Shown piece after piece: positions 52,546 to 61,835 of a stretch of 64,000 nt of DNA (its first letter is position 1; each line of letters starts with the position of its first letter). A program made the position numbers and the translations under genes. The stretch covers positions 1 through 64,000 of the forward strand of contig LNDQ01000093.1 of the NCBI GenBank assembly GCA_001464695.1. Reading direction: 5' to 3'. The notes under the pieces were generated by a model that saw only the letters and a list, made by a program, of their open reading frames with translations, had not been told where the DNA came from and did no database searches. The stretch comes from Betaproteobacteria bacterium Ga0077523. GTDB lineage: Bacteria; Pseudomonadota; Gammaproteobacteria; Burkholderiales; Ga0077523.

Positions 52546-52632
52546 GGAGTGACTCCTTCCGGGGCCTCGAGTGCGGCCAGTGTAGCGCGCCGGTTTCCCA
52601 TCGGTGCCGCGGTCGAATACAGTACGCCCCCG

Positions 52633-53817
52633 ATGTCTGCTTCCTCTTCCGCACCGACCGCCGGTGCCCAGGCCCGAGACCCGGTCGCTGCGCTGGTGGC
52701 GCTGGGCTTCGCCTACTTCATTCTCGGCACCGGTTCGCTTGCTGTGGTCGGGCTGGTGCAGCCCATGGCCGCGTCGCTCGATGTCTCGGCTGCTGCGGTC
52801 GCCAATCTCGTCACGGCCTTCGCACTGGCTTTCGCCGTCTCCGCGCCGCTCGCCCAGATGCTCTTCGGACGGTATCCGCGCCGCACACTGCTGCTGACGG
52901 GGCTCGCGATCATGAGTCTGGCTGCACTTGCCGGGGCGTTGGCCACCACGTACTGGATCCTGCTCTTGTCGCGCATCGCGGCGGGCGCGGGTGCGGCCAT
53001 GGTCGGTCCCATGGCCTCGGCCATTGGCGCCGGACTGGTGCCGCCAGAGCGCCAGGGGCGCGCGCTCGCCATCGTGTTCGGTGGCATGACGCTGGCCGTG
53101 GTGCTGGCGGTCCCGATGGCCGCGTGGCTGGGTGTGCTGATCGGATGGCGCGCCGTGCTGGTGCTTCTCGTGGTCCTCGGCGGCCTGGCGGCGATCGGCG
53201 TGGTCTGGCAGGTGCACGATCGCAGCCGCGGCATGCCGGTCAACCTGCGCGCACTGTTCGGTGTCGTGGTGCATCGACGGGCCGGTTTCAGCGTTGCCAC
53301 GACGCTGCTCCAGATGGCCGCGATGTTCGCCACGTATGCGCTGATCACGCCCTATCTGTCGGAGCGCATGGCGATAGGTTCGGGCGGGATGGTGGCCGTG
53401 CTGTTGTCCTATGGCCTTGGCGGTATTGCCGGCAACCTGCTCGCGGGGGTACTCACCGACCGGCTCGGCGCGGACCGTACCGTGCTGCTGAGCCTGGTGG
53501 TGCTGGCGGCAACGTTCGTCGCGCTGTGGGTGTTACCGGCGTCCCTGGTGCTGGCGCTGCCGCTGTTCGTGATCTGGTCCACTGCAGGTACGTTGTTCCA
53601 GGCGCCGCAGCAGAAGCGTCTGGTGGACATCGACCCGTCGCGCCGCAGCCTGTTGTTCGCCACCAATGCTTCCGCGCTGTACCTCGGCATGTCGCTCGGA
53701 GCATTCCTGGCCGGCGTCGTGCATCACGCCGCCGGTTCCGCCGGCCTGCCCATCGCATCACTGCTGCTGATGGCGCTCGCCATCGCTGCCTTCCTGTCGT
53801 CGAGGGTTCGTTCGTGA
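52633..53817 (+). CDS. MFS transporter (drug/sugar efflux type)
   Basis: The ATG at 52633 gives 394 residues and about twelve hydrophobic segments. The motif A-like loop is MLFGRYPRRTLLLTG between helices 2 and 3, and RIAAGAGAAMVGPMASAIGAGLVPPERQGRALAIV resembles the AraJ/PbuE-type DHA1 efflux group. The substrate is unknown. It overlaps the acyl-CoA ligase gene by 4 bp (GTGA), so the pair is co-translated. Confidence 0.9.
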   Translation: MSASSSAPTAGAQARDPVAALVALGFAYFILGTGSLAVVGLVQPMAASLDVSAAAVANLVTAFALAFAVSAPLAQMLFGRYPRRTLLLTGLAIMSLAALAGALATTYWILLLSRIAAGAGAAMVGPMASAIGAGLVPPERQGRALAIVFGGMTLAVVLAVPMAAWLGVLIGWRAVLVLLVVLGGLAAIGVVWQVHDRSRGMPVNLRALFGVVVHRRAGFSVATTLLQMAAMFATYALITPYLSERMAIGSGGMVAVLLSYGLGGIAGNLLAGVLTDRLGADRTVLLSLVVLAATFVALWVLPASLVLALPLFVIWSTAGTLFQAPQQKRLVDIDPSRRSLLFATNASALYLGMSLGAFLAGVVHHAAGSAGLPIASLLLMALAIAAFLSSRVRS

Positions 53818-55346
53818 ATCTCGCTCGTTTGCTGCGGCGTGCTGCGCAAGTCGCGCCCGATAACTGGGCCGTGGCCCACGGCCACGACAATCTGCGGCGT
53901 TTCGGCGAAACCGAAGCGCGCGTCGCCGCGCTCGCGCGCCGGTTGCTGACCGATTTCGGGCTCCGTCATGGCGACCGTGTGGCGCTGGCCATGCGCAACA
54001 GTCCGCAGTATTTCGAGTTGCTCTTCGCGGCCTGGCACGCGGGACTCACCGCCGTACCGATCAATGCCAAACTGCACCCGAAGGAGTTCGAGTACATCCT
54101 CGGGCACTCGGAGGCGAAGCTCTGCTTCGTCAGCACCGATCTCGCCGAGGGTGTGGCGAGCGTGGCGTTGCCGGGTCTGCGCACGGTGTGCGTGGATGAC
54201 CCGGAGTACGAGCGGCTCGCGGCCGGCGAACCGCTGACGATCGCCGATTGCGCGCCGGACGACGTGGCCTGGCTCTTCTATACGAGCGGCACCACGGGTC
54301 GACCCAAGGGTGCCATGCTCACCCACTGCAATCTGCTCACGATGACCATGGGCTTCTTCACCGACGTGGATTCGATCGACGCGGGCGATTGCGTGTTGCA
54401 TGCCGCTCCCATGTCCCATGGGTCCGGCCAGTACATCCTGCCGCACGTGGCCGCGATGGCGAAGCAGGTGATCCCCGCCAGCGGCGGCTTCGATGCGGCG
54501 GAGATGTTCGATCTCATGCGCGTGCACCCCGGCATGTGCGTGTTCGCGGCGCCGACCATGGTGCGGCGGCTGATCGAGAGCCCGATGGCACGATCCGCCG
54601 ATTCCAGCAACCTCAAGACCATCGTCTACGGCGGCGGTCCGATGTACGTGGCCGACTTGAAGCGTGCGATGGAGGTGTTGGGGCCGAAGCTCGCGCAGAT
54701 CTACGGCCAGGGCGAGAGCCCCATGACCATCACGGCGATGACCAAGGCTAGACATCGCGACATCACCCATTCGCGGTACGAGCAGCGCCTCGCCTCGGTC
54801 GGCGTCGCGCAGGCCGCGGTGGAAGTGCGGGTCGGCGGGAACGATGACGAAACGCTCGCGGTGGGCGAACCCGGTGAAGTGCTGGTGCGTGGTGCCACGG
54901 TCATGCGTGGGTACTGGCGTGATCCGGAGGCATCCGCGAAGACCTTGCGTGGCGGCTGGCTCCATACCGGCGACGTGGGTGCGATGGATGCGGACGGCTT
55001 CCTCACGCTGATGGACCGCAGCAAGGACCTCATCATCAGCGGCGGGTCGAACATCTATCCGCGCGAAGTCGAGGAGGTACTGTTGCGTCATCCGGCGGTG
55101 GGAGAGGTGTCGGTGATCGGTGCGCCCCATCCGGATTGGGGCGAGGAGGTCGTGGCCTACGTGGTGGGCCGCACCGCGGACGGGGTCACCGCAGCAGAGC
55201 TGGACGCACTGTGCCTCGATCACATCGCGCGGTTCAAGCGACCGAAGCGTTACGTGTTCGTCGAGGCGCTGCCGAAGAACAACTATGGCAAGGTGCTCAA
55301 GACCGAGTTGCGGCGGATCGAAGCGAAGAACAAGGCTGGGGCGTAG
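53814..55346 (+). CDS. Acyl-CoA synthetase (AMP-forming)
   Basis: This 510-residue ANL-superfamily enzyme starts at a GTG overlapping the MFS stop. The AMP-binding signature is WLFYTSGTTGRPKGAMLTH. The A5 motif is QIYGQGESPMTIT, the A7/A8 hinge is LHTGDVGAMDADGFLTLMDRSKDLIISGG, and the C-terminal catalytic Lys sits in PKNNYGKVLKTELR. It activates a carboxylate to its CoA thioester. Substrate is likely a medium-chain or aromatic acid but is not readable. Confidence 0.92.
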   Translation: MNLARLLRRAAQVAPDNWAVAHGHDNLRRFGETEARVAALARRLLTDFGLRHGDRVALAMRNSPQYFELLFAAWHAGLTAVPINAKLHPKEFEYILGHSEAKLCFVSTDLAEGVASVALPGLRTVCVDDPEYERLAAGEPLTIADCAPDDVAWLFYTSGTTGRPKGAMLTHCNLLTMTMGFFTDVDSIDAGDCVLHAAPMSHGSGQYILPHVAAMAKQVIPASGGFDAAEMFDLMRVHPGMCVFAAPTMVRRLIESPMARSADSSNLKTIVYGGGPMYVADLKRAMEVLGPKLAQIYGQGESPMTITAMTKARHRDITHSRYEQRLASVGVAQAAVEVRVGGNDDETLAVGEPGEVLVRGATVMRGYWRDPEASAKTLRGGWLHTGDVGAMDADGFLTLMDRSKDLIISGGSNIYPREVEEVLLRHPAVGEVSVIGAPHPDWGEEVVAYVVGRTADGVTAAELDALCLDHIARFKRPKRYVFVEALPKNNYGKVLKTELRRIEAKNKAGA

Positions 55347-55362
55347 CGTCGCGCGGACCGTA

Positions 55363-55491
55363 GCCCCCATCCCCCGCCTTCCCCCACCACGGGTGGGCGC
55401 TGTGCTGCCCCCATCCCCCGCCTTCCCCCACCACAGGTGGGCGCTGTGCTGCCCCCATCCCCCGCCTTCCCCCACCACTGGTGGGGGAAGG
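55363..55491. repeat. Hairpin element amplified as three 44-bp tandem units (copy 6)
   Basis: Units start at 55363, 55407 and 55451 and differ at one base (G, A or T after CCCACCAC). The first two contain only the left hairpin arm and a shortened right arm (GGTGGG) before GCGCTGTGCT. The third has the full hairpin, with CCTTCCCCCACCA pairing with TGGTGGGGGAAGG. The array lies between the convergent ligase and M48 genes. Confidence 0.88.
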
Positions 55492-55542
55492 AGCGTACGG
55501 CTCCCTCCCCCGGCTGCGCCGCGCAGCCGATCGCGCGAGGGC

Positions 55543-56577
55543 CTAGCGCTTCCGCAATGCCTCGATCCGCTCCCGGGTCGCAGGATGCGACGCCAGGTAG
55601 TCGTTGATCGACTTGTCGTCCGCCGCGGCGCCGGGGCTGCCGTGACTCGCTTCCAGCTTCTCCAGCATCGACGCCAGCAGGGCCGGCGACAGGCCGTTGC
55701 TCTTCAGCATGTTCGCGCCGTAAGCATCAGCGGCAGCTTCGTGCTCGCGCGAGAACCTCGCCTGCAGCAAAGCCGCCGGAACACTCGCCGCGAGACTCGA
55801 CACGTCGCCGATGTACCAGGTCAGCACGAAGCCCACGACCGAACTCTCCACCAGAAGACGCAGTCCATGCCGTTCGTGCACGTGCCCCAGTTCGTGCGTG
55901 AGCACCGCGAGGATCTCGGCGTCGTTCTCGGTGAGCTTCACCAACTCGTCGGTGACGATGATGGTGCCGGAGGGCAGGGCCAGGGCGTTGGCACCGATCT
56001 CCGGTGAGGCGCGAAACAGCACCTCGTGGGGTACCGGCACGCCTCCCGGTGGCGTGAGCTGACGGAACTGCTCTGCGATGCGATTGCGTCGCCCCTCGGG
56101 CAGCTTGCTGGGATCGAAGGCCGCCCTGTCGAGCAGGGCGAGTGTCTGATCGGACAGCGTCGCCACGATGGATGCCGGAATGCGCTCGGCAATCTTCTCG
56201 GCGAGCCACGGCAGCCCGAAGCGGTAGCCGACCGCGATCACGACCAGCAGCAGGATCGCGGAGCCTGCCACCCAGCTCCAGCGCGACTGGGCCCGTACCA
56301 CGTGGGAATCCGAATGACCGAGAGCGGCAACGAACGCATCGCGATCCGGTTGCGCCGGCACCTCGCAGTAGGCCCCATCGCGAAACATCAGCAGGCGCGG
56401 CGCACCGCCGAGCGGTTCCGAGACGCTGATCCCGGCCATCGGCTCGAAGCGATCGACGTCCGACCCCTGCACGTGCACGACACCGAAGGCGTCGAGAGTC
56501 AGCGCAACCGCGCGCCGCGCCGAGGTGCGACCGTCGAAGTAGTGCCCCGCAACGCGCGCGGACGTCGGGTCGGTCAC
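55543..56577 (-). CDS. M48-family zinc metallopeptidase
   Basis: This 344-residue membrane-anchored protease has an N-terminal cytosolic ~105 residues and one membrane helix (VAGSAILLLVVIAVGYRFGL). The peptidase domain has the zinc site VLTHELGHVHERHGLRLL (HExxH) and the third ligand Glu in FSREHEAAADAYGANML. Relatives include HtpX and BepA/LoiP, which degrade misfolded membrane or outer-membrane proteins. The GTG start overlaps the DUF898 stop (GTGA). M48/DUF898 pairs recur in Betaproteobacteria. Confidence 0.9.
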   Translation of the reverse strand: MTDPTSARVAGHYFDGRTSARRAVALTLDAFGVVHVQGSDVDRFEPMAGISVSEPLGGAPRLLMFRDGAYCEVPAQPDRDAFVAALGHSDSHVVRAQSRWSWVAGSAILLLVVIAVGYRFGLPWLAEKIAERIPASIVATLSDQTLALLDRAAFDPSKLPEGRRNRIAEQFRQLTPPGGVPVPHEVLFRASPEIGANALALPSGTIIVTDELVKLTENDAEILAVLTHELGHVHERHGLRLLVESSVVGFVLTWYIGDVSSLAASVPAALLQARFSREHEAAADAYGANMLKSNGLSPALLASMLEKLEASHGSPGAAADDKSINDYLASHPATRERIEALRKR

Positions 56578-57632
56578 AGGGAGAGGTCGAGGTCGAGGAA
56601 CTCGCCCAGCTCTTCGCCGACGGCCGCGACGCTGGCCTGCTCTGCCGCAACGAACTCGTCAAGCGACGCGGCCGGCAGCAAGGTCATGCACGATACCCGG
56701 TAGCGTGCGAGGCGCACCGCGGCAAAGGGCACGAACAGACCGAGGGTCACCACCACGAGCAGCAGGTTCGACAGCAGGATCCAGACGAGCTTGCGCGCCT
56801 GCAGGCGGCACTCGAACCGGTGCGGCCCGAGGGTGGTGTGGTTCCAGACCAGGTTCTGGATGCGTGCGAGCAGATAGGGGCCGAGCAGGACGGAGAAGGA
56901 CACGAACGCGAAGCCGAAGACGATGGCCATGACGGCGATCATTGCCCCACGCGACGCGCCCGGACCAAAGCCGCTCATCGTGGCGGCCGCGACTCCGATG
57001 ACGACCGCCAACCCGGCGAACATCAGCAGAGCGCGCAGATAGGGTCCGTAGAAACTGCCCACTGACGCCGAGAAGCGAAATGCCGCAGTCCCGAACGTGC
57101 TGTTGTCGTGCTGATAGCGCTTCAGCCGCTGGTGCCACATCGGGCCGAGCAGGGTCAGCGACACCAAGGCGAGGATCGGCCAGAGCAGAAACACTACGTA
57201 TGCGCTGCTCAGGGTCCCGCGGAATGCGAAGCGCAACCCGCGCCAACTGGAATAGTGCAGGCGGAAGCGCAACGACTGCCGCAGCATCCACGGCAGCGCG
57301 ATGACGATGGGGATCGCCACCGCGATCGCGAGCCGGAAGTCGAACTTCTCTGCCAGGTTGTAGATCACCAGCAGGCCGAACGCGATGGCGCGGCCCTTCA
57401 GTATCGCCGTCGGGCGTCCGTGGTAGTCGAAGCTCGACCCGGCCACCCGGGTGTTGCGATAGAAATACTGCAGTCGCCGCACCTTGGCCCACGCCGAATA
57501 GATCCCGAGCGTGACGACGGTGAGCGCGATGTTGACGATCCAGATGCGGAAGTACTCGCCGCCGGAACCGGTGAACTGGAAGGGCTCGGCGGCGGGAGTT
57601 GGCGGTGCGGGCTGCGATTGCTCGGCTTCCAT
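56574..57632 (-). CDS. DUF898 (YjgN-like) multi-pass membrane protein
   Basis: This 352-residue protein begins with a Pro/Ala-rich tail and then FQFTGSGGEYFRIWIVNIALTVVTLGIYSAWAKVRRLQYFYRNT, the DUF898 signature. About six to seven hydrophobic segments follow, and a second copy of the pattern appears near the end (WILLSNLLLVVVTLGLFVPFAAVRL). Function of the family is not established. Translational coupling with the M48 protease suggests a shared envelope role. Confidence 0.9.
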   Translation of the reverse strand: MEAEQSQPAPPTPAAEPFQFTGSGGEYFRIWIVNIALTVVTLGIYSAWAKVRRLQYFYRNTRVAGSSFDYHGRPTAILKGRAIAFGLLVIYNLAEKFDFRLAIAVAIPIVIALPWMLRQSLRFRLHYSSWRGLRFAFRGTLSSAYVVFLLWPILALVSLTLLGPMWHQRLKRYQHDNSTFGTAAFRFSASVGSFYGPYLRALLMFAGLAVVIGVAAATMSGFGPGASRGAMIAVMAIVFGFAFVSFSVLLGPYLLARIQNLVWNHTTLGPHRFECRLQARKLVWILLSNLLLVVVTLGLFVPFAAVRLARYRVSCMTLLPAASLDEFVAAEQASVAAVGEELGEFLDLDLSL

Positions 57633-57666
57633 CGTCCCTCCTGGATGAGCGGACCGGATGCTCCCG

Positions 57667-58635
57667 TCATTCGGCCTTGATGTTCTTCTCCCGGATGAGC
57701 TTACCCCACTTGTCCGATTCCGCGCGGATCAGCTTGCCGAAGTCCGCCGGCGAGCCGTTGCCCGGGTCGAGGTCGATCTCGGCGAAGCGCTTGCGCACGG
57801 TCTCGTCCTGCATGGCTTCGTTGAAGATGGCGTTCAGCTTGTCGATCACCGCCGGTGGCGTCTTTGCCGGTGCGAGCAGACCGAACCAGGGCGCCACCAC
57901 CACGGTCGGGTAACCCGATTCCTGCATCGTCGGGATGTTGGGGAACATCTTCGAGCGCTTCGACCCGGTCACCGCCAGTGGCCGCACCTTGCCGGCCTGG
58001 GCGCTGGGCAGGATCGACGGCATGTTGTCGAACATCATGTTCACTTCGCCGGCGACGAGCGCAGTGTCGGCGAGCGCACTGCCCTTGTACGGCACGTGGC
58101 GGACATCCATGCCGGCGGCGGTCTTGAAGAGCTCCATCGACAGGTGCAGCGACGACCCGAAACCGGACGAACCGTAGGTGAGGTCCCCGCTCTTCGCTTT
58201 CGCCAGGGCCACCAGTTCCTTCACGTTGTTGGCTGCTACCGACGGATGCACCACGAGCAGATTCGAAATCGACCCCACCAGCATGAGCGGGGCGAAATCG
58301 CGATCGACGTTGAACCCGATGTTGTCGTACAGGAACGGGTTGAGGGAGCACGTGCCGATGGTGCCCATGATCAGCGTGTAGCCGTCCGGCGCAGCGCGCG
58401 CGGCGAGCTCCATGGCGACGTTGCCGCCGGCACCGGGTCGATTCTCGACGATCACCTGCTGCTTGATGAGTTGCGTCGCCCGATTCGCGAGGACGCGCGC
58501 GAGTGTGTCGGGTGTGCCGCCCGGCGGGAACGGCACGAGGATGCGGATGGGCTTGGTGGGGAAGTTTTGCGCGCTGACCGGCAGTGGGCAGAACGCGCAG
58601 GCGACGCACAGCGACAACGCAACGAGGAGGCGCAT
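57667..58635 (-). CDS. Bug/TctC-family tripartite tricarboxylate receptor (second copy)
   Basis: I chose the ATG at 58635 (MRLLVALSLCVACAF), which gives a proper signal peptide and 322 residues. A longer frame adds an atypical N-terminus. Family motifs are FPTKPIRILVPFPPGGTPD, VIVENRPGAGGNVAMELAARAAPDGYTLI and VPYKGSALADTALVAGEVNMMFDNMPS. There is no TctAB transporter nearby. The ligand is unknown and neighbours give no hint. Confidence 0.93.
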   Translation of the reverse strand: MRLLVALSLCVACAFCPLPVSAQNFPTKPIRILVPFPPGGTPDTLARVLANRATQLIKQQVIVENRPGAGGNVAMELAARAAPDGYTLIMGTIGTCSLNPFLYDNIGFNVDRDFAPLMLVGSISNLLVVHPSVAANNVKELVALAKAKSGDLTYGSSGFGSSLHLSMELFKTAAGMDVRHVPYKGSALADTALVAGEVNMMFDNMPSILPSAQAGKVRPLAVTGSKRSKMFPNIPTMQESGYPTVVVAPWFGLLAPAKTPPAVIDKLNAIFNEAMQDETVRKRFAEIDLDPGNGSPADFGKLIRAESDKWGKLIREKNIKAE

Positions 58636-58761
58636 GGAGAGCCAGGGGTGAGCGAAAGGTGCGGCATGGTAAGACCGACCGCTTCGCTCCCACAACACCT
58701 CGACCGGCGCTGCCGGTGCCTCGCAGCACTGCGTTGAGGGGGCGGCGAGCGCCCCTCGGGT

Positions 58762-59205
58762 TCACCGATAGACCAGTACCGGGATCTTCGAGTGGGTGAG
58801 CACCTTCGAGGTCTCGCTGCCGAGCAGCAGCCCTGCCAGTCCGCGCCGGCCATGGGAGGCCATGAAAATGAGGTCGCACTTGCGCCGTTTCGCGGCGGCG
58901 ACGATCGCTTCCCACGGGGCCGTGCTCGCCTTGAAGGCCGTGGCGGCGTCGACACCGGCGGCGGTCGCCACCTTGGCCGCTTCGGCCAGGACCTTCTCGG
59001 CATTGCGCTTGGCCCGCTTGTCGAACTCGTTCTGCGTCAGCAGGTCGGGCGGGAAGTACTCGCCGTACAACGCCGGCTCGAACTGCACGGGCGAGTGGAA
59101 GAACGTCACCTTCGCGCCGAGGGCGCGGGCCAGGCGCACGCCTTCGCGCACGGCCTTCTTCGACAGCGTCGACCCGTCGGTGGGGATCAGGATATGTTGA
59201 TACAC
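58762..59205 (-). CDS. Universal stress protein (UspA family)
   Basis: A GTG at 59205 with an excellent AAAGGAGG eight bases upstream gives 147 residues. YQHILIPTDGSTLSKKAVREG starts the fold, and LIFMASHGRRGLAGLLLGSETSKVLTHSKIPVLVYR contains the G-x2-G-x9-G-S ATP-binding motif. It is therefore an ATP-binding Usp. Expression in starvation or stress is known for the family. No partner gene is nearby. Confidence 0.93.
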   Translation of the reverse strand: MYQHILIPTDGSTLSKKAVREGVRLARALGAKVTFFHSPVQFEPALYGEYFPPDLLTQNEFDKRAKRNAEKVLAEAAKVATAAGVDAATAFKASTAPWEAIVAAAKRRKCDLIFMASHGRRGLAGLLLGSETSKVLTHSKIPVLVYR

Positions 59206-59346
59206 GGTGTCTGCCTCCTTTGCAGTGGCACGTGCGCCACTGGCGACGATGCACTTTATACGCGCCGGCCTCCGGTGGCCGATTGACATGGATCAAGCGG
59301 CGATGGTTCGTTCGGCCCCGGCGGTGGCGATGCGATAATCACCGGC

Positions 59347-60330
59347 ATGAACCCCTTGACTCTCGCCACGCTGCGCCTGCTCGGCGACGGCGCGTTCCAT
59401 TCGGGCGAGGAGGTCGCTGCGGCCCTCGGCGTTACCCGGGCCACCGTCTGGAATGCTGTCCGCGAAGCCGGGGAGTTCGGGCTCATCGTGGAATCGGTGC
59501 GCGGCCGCGGCTACCGGCTTGACGAGCCGCCGGTCTGGCTCGATGCGATGCAAGTGGCGCGGCAGCTCGAGGCTCGGGCGCGGCGGTTTCGCATCGACGT
59601 GGTCGAGCAACTCGAGTCGACGAACTCGGCACTGCTCGACCGGGTCGACGCCGGTGGCGAGACCGGAATGGTGCTCGCCACCGAAGTGCAGCGCGCCGGC
59701 CGCGGCCGGCGTGGCCGTTCGTGGCAGAGTGGTCTCGGTGGCGCCTTGACCTTCTCCTTGCTGTGGCGTTTCGAACAAGGCGCCGCCGCCCTGACCGGCT
59801 TGAGCCTGGTCGTCGGCGTGGCGGTCGCACGCGCGTTGGCGTCGCTCGGCGCCGCCGACGTGCGCCTCAAGTGGCCGAACGACATCCTGCATCGCGGCCG
59901 CAAGTTGGGCGGCATCCTGATCGAGGTGCGTGGCGACGCGCTGGGACCGACCGCGGCCGTGATCGGGATCGGACTCAACGTTCGCCTCGCGCCGGTGCTG
60001 AAGCAACGTATCGATCAGCCCGTGACCGATGCCATCGAGGCTGGTGCGGGATCCGATCGCAACCGGATGCTCGCTGCGGTGTTGACGGAACTCGCCGAGC
60101 TGCTCGACGCGTTCGCCCGCGACGGCTTCGGGCCGCTGGAGCCCGAGTACCGGCGGTGGCACGCATTGCAGGACGCGGCCGTGGTGGTCGATCTCGGGGA
60201 CGGCAAGCCGGTGCACGGCCATGCGCGCGGCACGGCCAGCGACGGGGCGTTGGTCGTGGAGACACCCGCCGGGATGCGCCGTTTCCACGGCGGCGAAGTG
60301 AGTCTGAGAGCAGCACCGGGAGAGCGTTGA
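59347..60330 (+). CDS. birA: Biotin--[acetyl-CoA-carboxylase] ligase / biotin operon repressor BirA
   Basis: This 327-residue protein has an N-terminal winged helix (ALGVTRATVWNAVREAGEFGL), then the ligase core. The biotinyl-AMP loop is LATEVQRAGRGRRGRSWQSGLGGALTFSLLW, and LKWPNDILHRGRKLGGILIEV and GIGLNVRL follow. The C-terminal SH3-like part closes the fold. It biotinylates carboxylase carrier proteins and may repress biotin genes. It is first in birA-coaX-SPOR, one base from coaX. Confidence 0.96.
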   Translation: MNPLTLATLRLLGDGAFHSGEEVAAALGVTRATVWNAVREAGEFGLIVESVRGRGYRLDEPPVWLDAMQVARQLEARARRFRIDVVEQLESTNSALLDRVDAGGETGMVLATEVQRAGRGRRGRSWQSGLGGALTFSLLWRFEQGAAALTGLSLVVGVAVARALASLGAADVRLKWPNDILHRGRKLGGILIEVRGDALGPTAAVIGIGLNVRLAPVLKQRIDQPVTDAIEAGAGSDRNRMLAAVLTELAELLDAFARDGFGPLEPEYRRWHALQDAAVVVDLGDGKPVHGHARGTASDGALVVETPAGMRRFHGGEVSLRAAPGER

Positions 60331-60331
60331 G

Positions 60332-61057
60332 ATGTTGCTGGCGGTGGATGCGGGGAACACGCGGATCAAGTGGGGGTTGCACGATGGCCGCGAGTGGCTG
60401 CGGACGGGATCGGTTCCCACGACCGACGCGCGGCAGCTTGCACAGGTCTGGACGGCCCTGCCCGACCGGCCGGACCGCGTGATCGTTTCCAACGTGGCCG
60501 GACCGGCAGTCGGCGAGGCCGTCGCCCTGACGCTGTCGATCCTCGGCGCGACGGTAGTGCCGTTCGCGCCGCTCGCGGCCCAGGCCGGCGTGGTGAACCA
60601 CTACGAGTCGCCACACCAACTCGGAACCGATCGATGGGCCGCGCTGATCGCTGCGCGGAGCCGGGTGAAAGGGGCGTGCGTCGTCGTTCATGCCGGCACG
60701 ACCATCGTTGTGGACGCGCTGACGGAGGCCGGCGAGTTCCTGGGCGGTCTGCTCGTGCCGGGCATCGACCTCATGGTGGAGTCGCTCGCGCGGCGCATCG
60801 AGAGCCTGCGGGTCGCCCCCGGCGTTTACGAGGCGTTTCCGCGCAATACGCCCGATGCGCTGGCCAGCGGCGCCATCGATGCGGCCGCCGGCGCCGTGGC
60901 CGCAATGGCGCGCCGGCTCGGTCTTCTGAGCGGCGCGTCGCCGGCTGTCCTGGTTGCGGGCGGCTCGGCGGCACGCCTGGTCCCGCATCTCGCGGGCGAC
61001 GTGACGGCGGTCGAGGGGCTCGTGCTCGATGGTCTCGCAATCGCGGGGCACGCATGA
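60332..61057 (+). CDS. coaX: Type III pantothenate kinase
   Basis: This 241-residue enzyme catalyses the first step of CoA synthesis, ATP-dependent phosphorylation of pantothenate. ASKHA-fold motifs are LLAVDAGNTRIKWGLHD (phosphate 1), HQLGTDRWAALIAARS and CVVVHAGTTIVVDALTEAGEFLGGLLVPGIDLM. The usual acidic Asp-Ala motif appears as HAGT, a variant. Type III enzymes need a monovalent cation. It overlaps the SPOR gene by 4 bp (ATGA). Confidence 0.95.
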   Translation: MLLAVDAGNTRIKWGLHDGREWLRTGSVPTTDARQLAQVWTALPDRPDRVIVSNVAGPAVGEAVALTLSILGATVVPFAPLAAQAGVVNHYESPHQLGTDRWAALIAARSRVKGACVVVHAGTTIVVDALTEAGEFLGGLLVPGIDLMVESLARRIESLRVAPGVYEAFPRNTPDALASGAIDAAAGAVAAMARRLGLLSGASPAVLVAGGSAARLVPHLAGDVTAVEGLVLDGLAIAGHA

Positions 61058-61701
61058 AAGCGCTGGTCGCCATCCTGGTCATCGCCAACATCGCCCTCGC
61101 GGCGTGGGGCCTGCTCGCACAGCGCAACCGCAGCGGTACCGAGGCTGCGTTGATGGAGTCGCAGTTGAACGCTGACAAGATCCGCATCGTGCGCGGCGAG
61201 CCCGAGCCCGCGCCCGCGCCACCGGCGCCGGTGCGCGGCGACGCCTGTGTCGAATGGGGGCCGTTCTCGGCCGAAGAACTCGCCCGGGCACGTACCGCAC
61301 TCGAGCCGCTGGCGCTCGGCAACCGCCTGGCCGTTGCGCCGGTGTCGGTAACGGCAGGCTGGTGGGTGTACCTGCCCCCGCAGCGGTCGCGCGATGCCGC
61401 CGAGCGCAAGATTGCCGAATTGAAGAGCTTCGGCGTGGAGGAGAGCTACCTGGTGCCCGAAAAGGGCGATTGGGAGAACGCGATCTCCCTGGGCATCTTC
61501 CGCAGCGAAGACGGTGCGCAACGCTTCCTCGAGAACCTGCGGGCGAAGGGCGTGCGCTCGGCCGTGGTCGGCTCGCGTCAGCAACTGGTGCGCTTGAACA
61601 CGCTGCTGCTGCGTTCCCCGAGCGAAGCGGAGGCGCAGCGTCTGGTGGAGTTGCGCGCGGACCTACCGGGAACGTCGGTGAAAGCGGCGAAGTGTCCGTG
61701 A
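61054..61701 (+). CDS. SPOR-domain membrane protein
   Basis: This 215-residue protein has one N-terminal membrane helix (KALVAILVIANIALAAWGLLAQ), a Pro/Ala/Glu linker and a SPOR-like domain. That domain has WWVYLPPQRSRDAAERKIAELKSFGVEESYLV, then ISLGIFRSEDGAQRFLENLRAKGVRSAVV. SPOR domains bind denuded peptidoglycan at division sites. Its place after coaX is conserved in many Betaproteobacteria. Partners are unknown. Confidence 0.88.
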   Translation: MKALVAILVIANIALAAWGLLAQRNRSGTEAALMESQLNADKIRIVRGEPEPAPAPPAPVRGDACVEWGPFSAEELARARTALEPLALGNRLAVAPVSVTAGWWVYLPPQRSRDAAERKIAELKSFGVEESYLVPEKGDWENAISLGIFRSEDGAQRFLENLRAKGVRSAVVGSRQQLVRLNTLLLRSPSEAEAQRLVELRADLPGTSVKAAKCP

Positions 61702-61835
61702 GTGGCGCTACGCAGCGGCCATCCACCGTCTTCCGCCACCGTTCGCCCCCTCCTGCGGAGCGCGCGCCGGCCTGCATGCCGGCGCCGTTCGACGGGCTCG
61801 CTGCATGCAGCTCGAATTCACCGCCTCACCCCCAA

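Noticed and set aside
52266..55346. A 1026-codon frame joining an N-terminal stretch to the acyl-CoA ligase
   Set aside because: The ligase begins at the GTG at 53814. The upstream part is out-of-frame MFS sequence and an antisense shadow.
55363..55491. The 44-bp tandem units as a CRISPR array
   Set aside because: The units are contiguous with no unique spacers and contain the dispersed hairpin. There are no cas genes.
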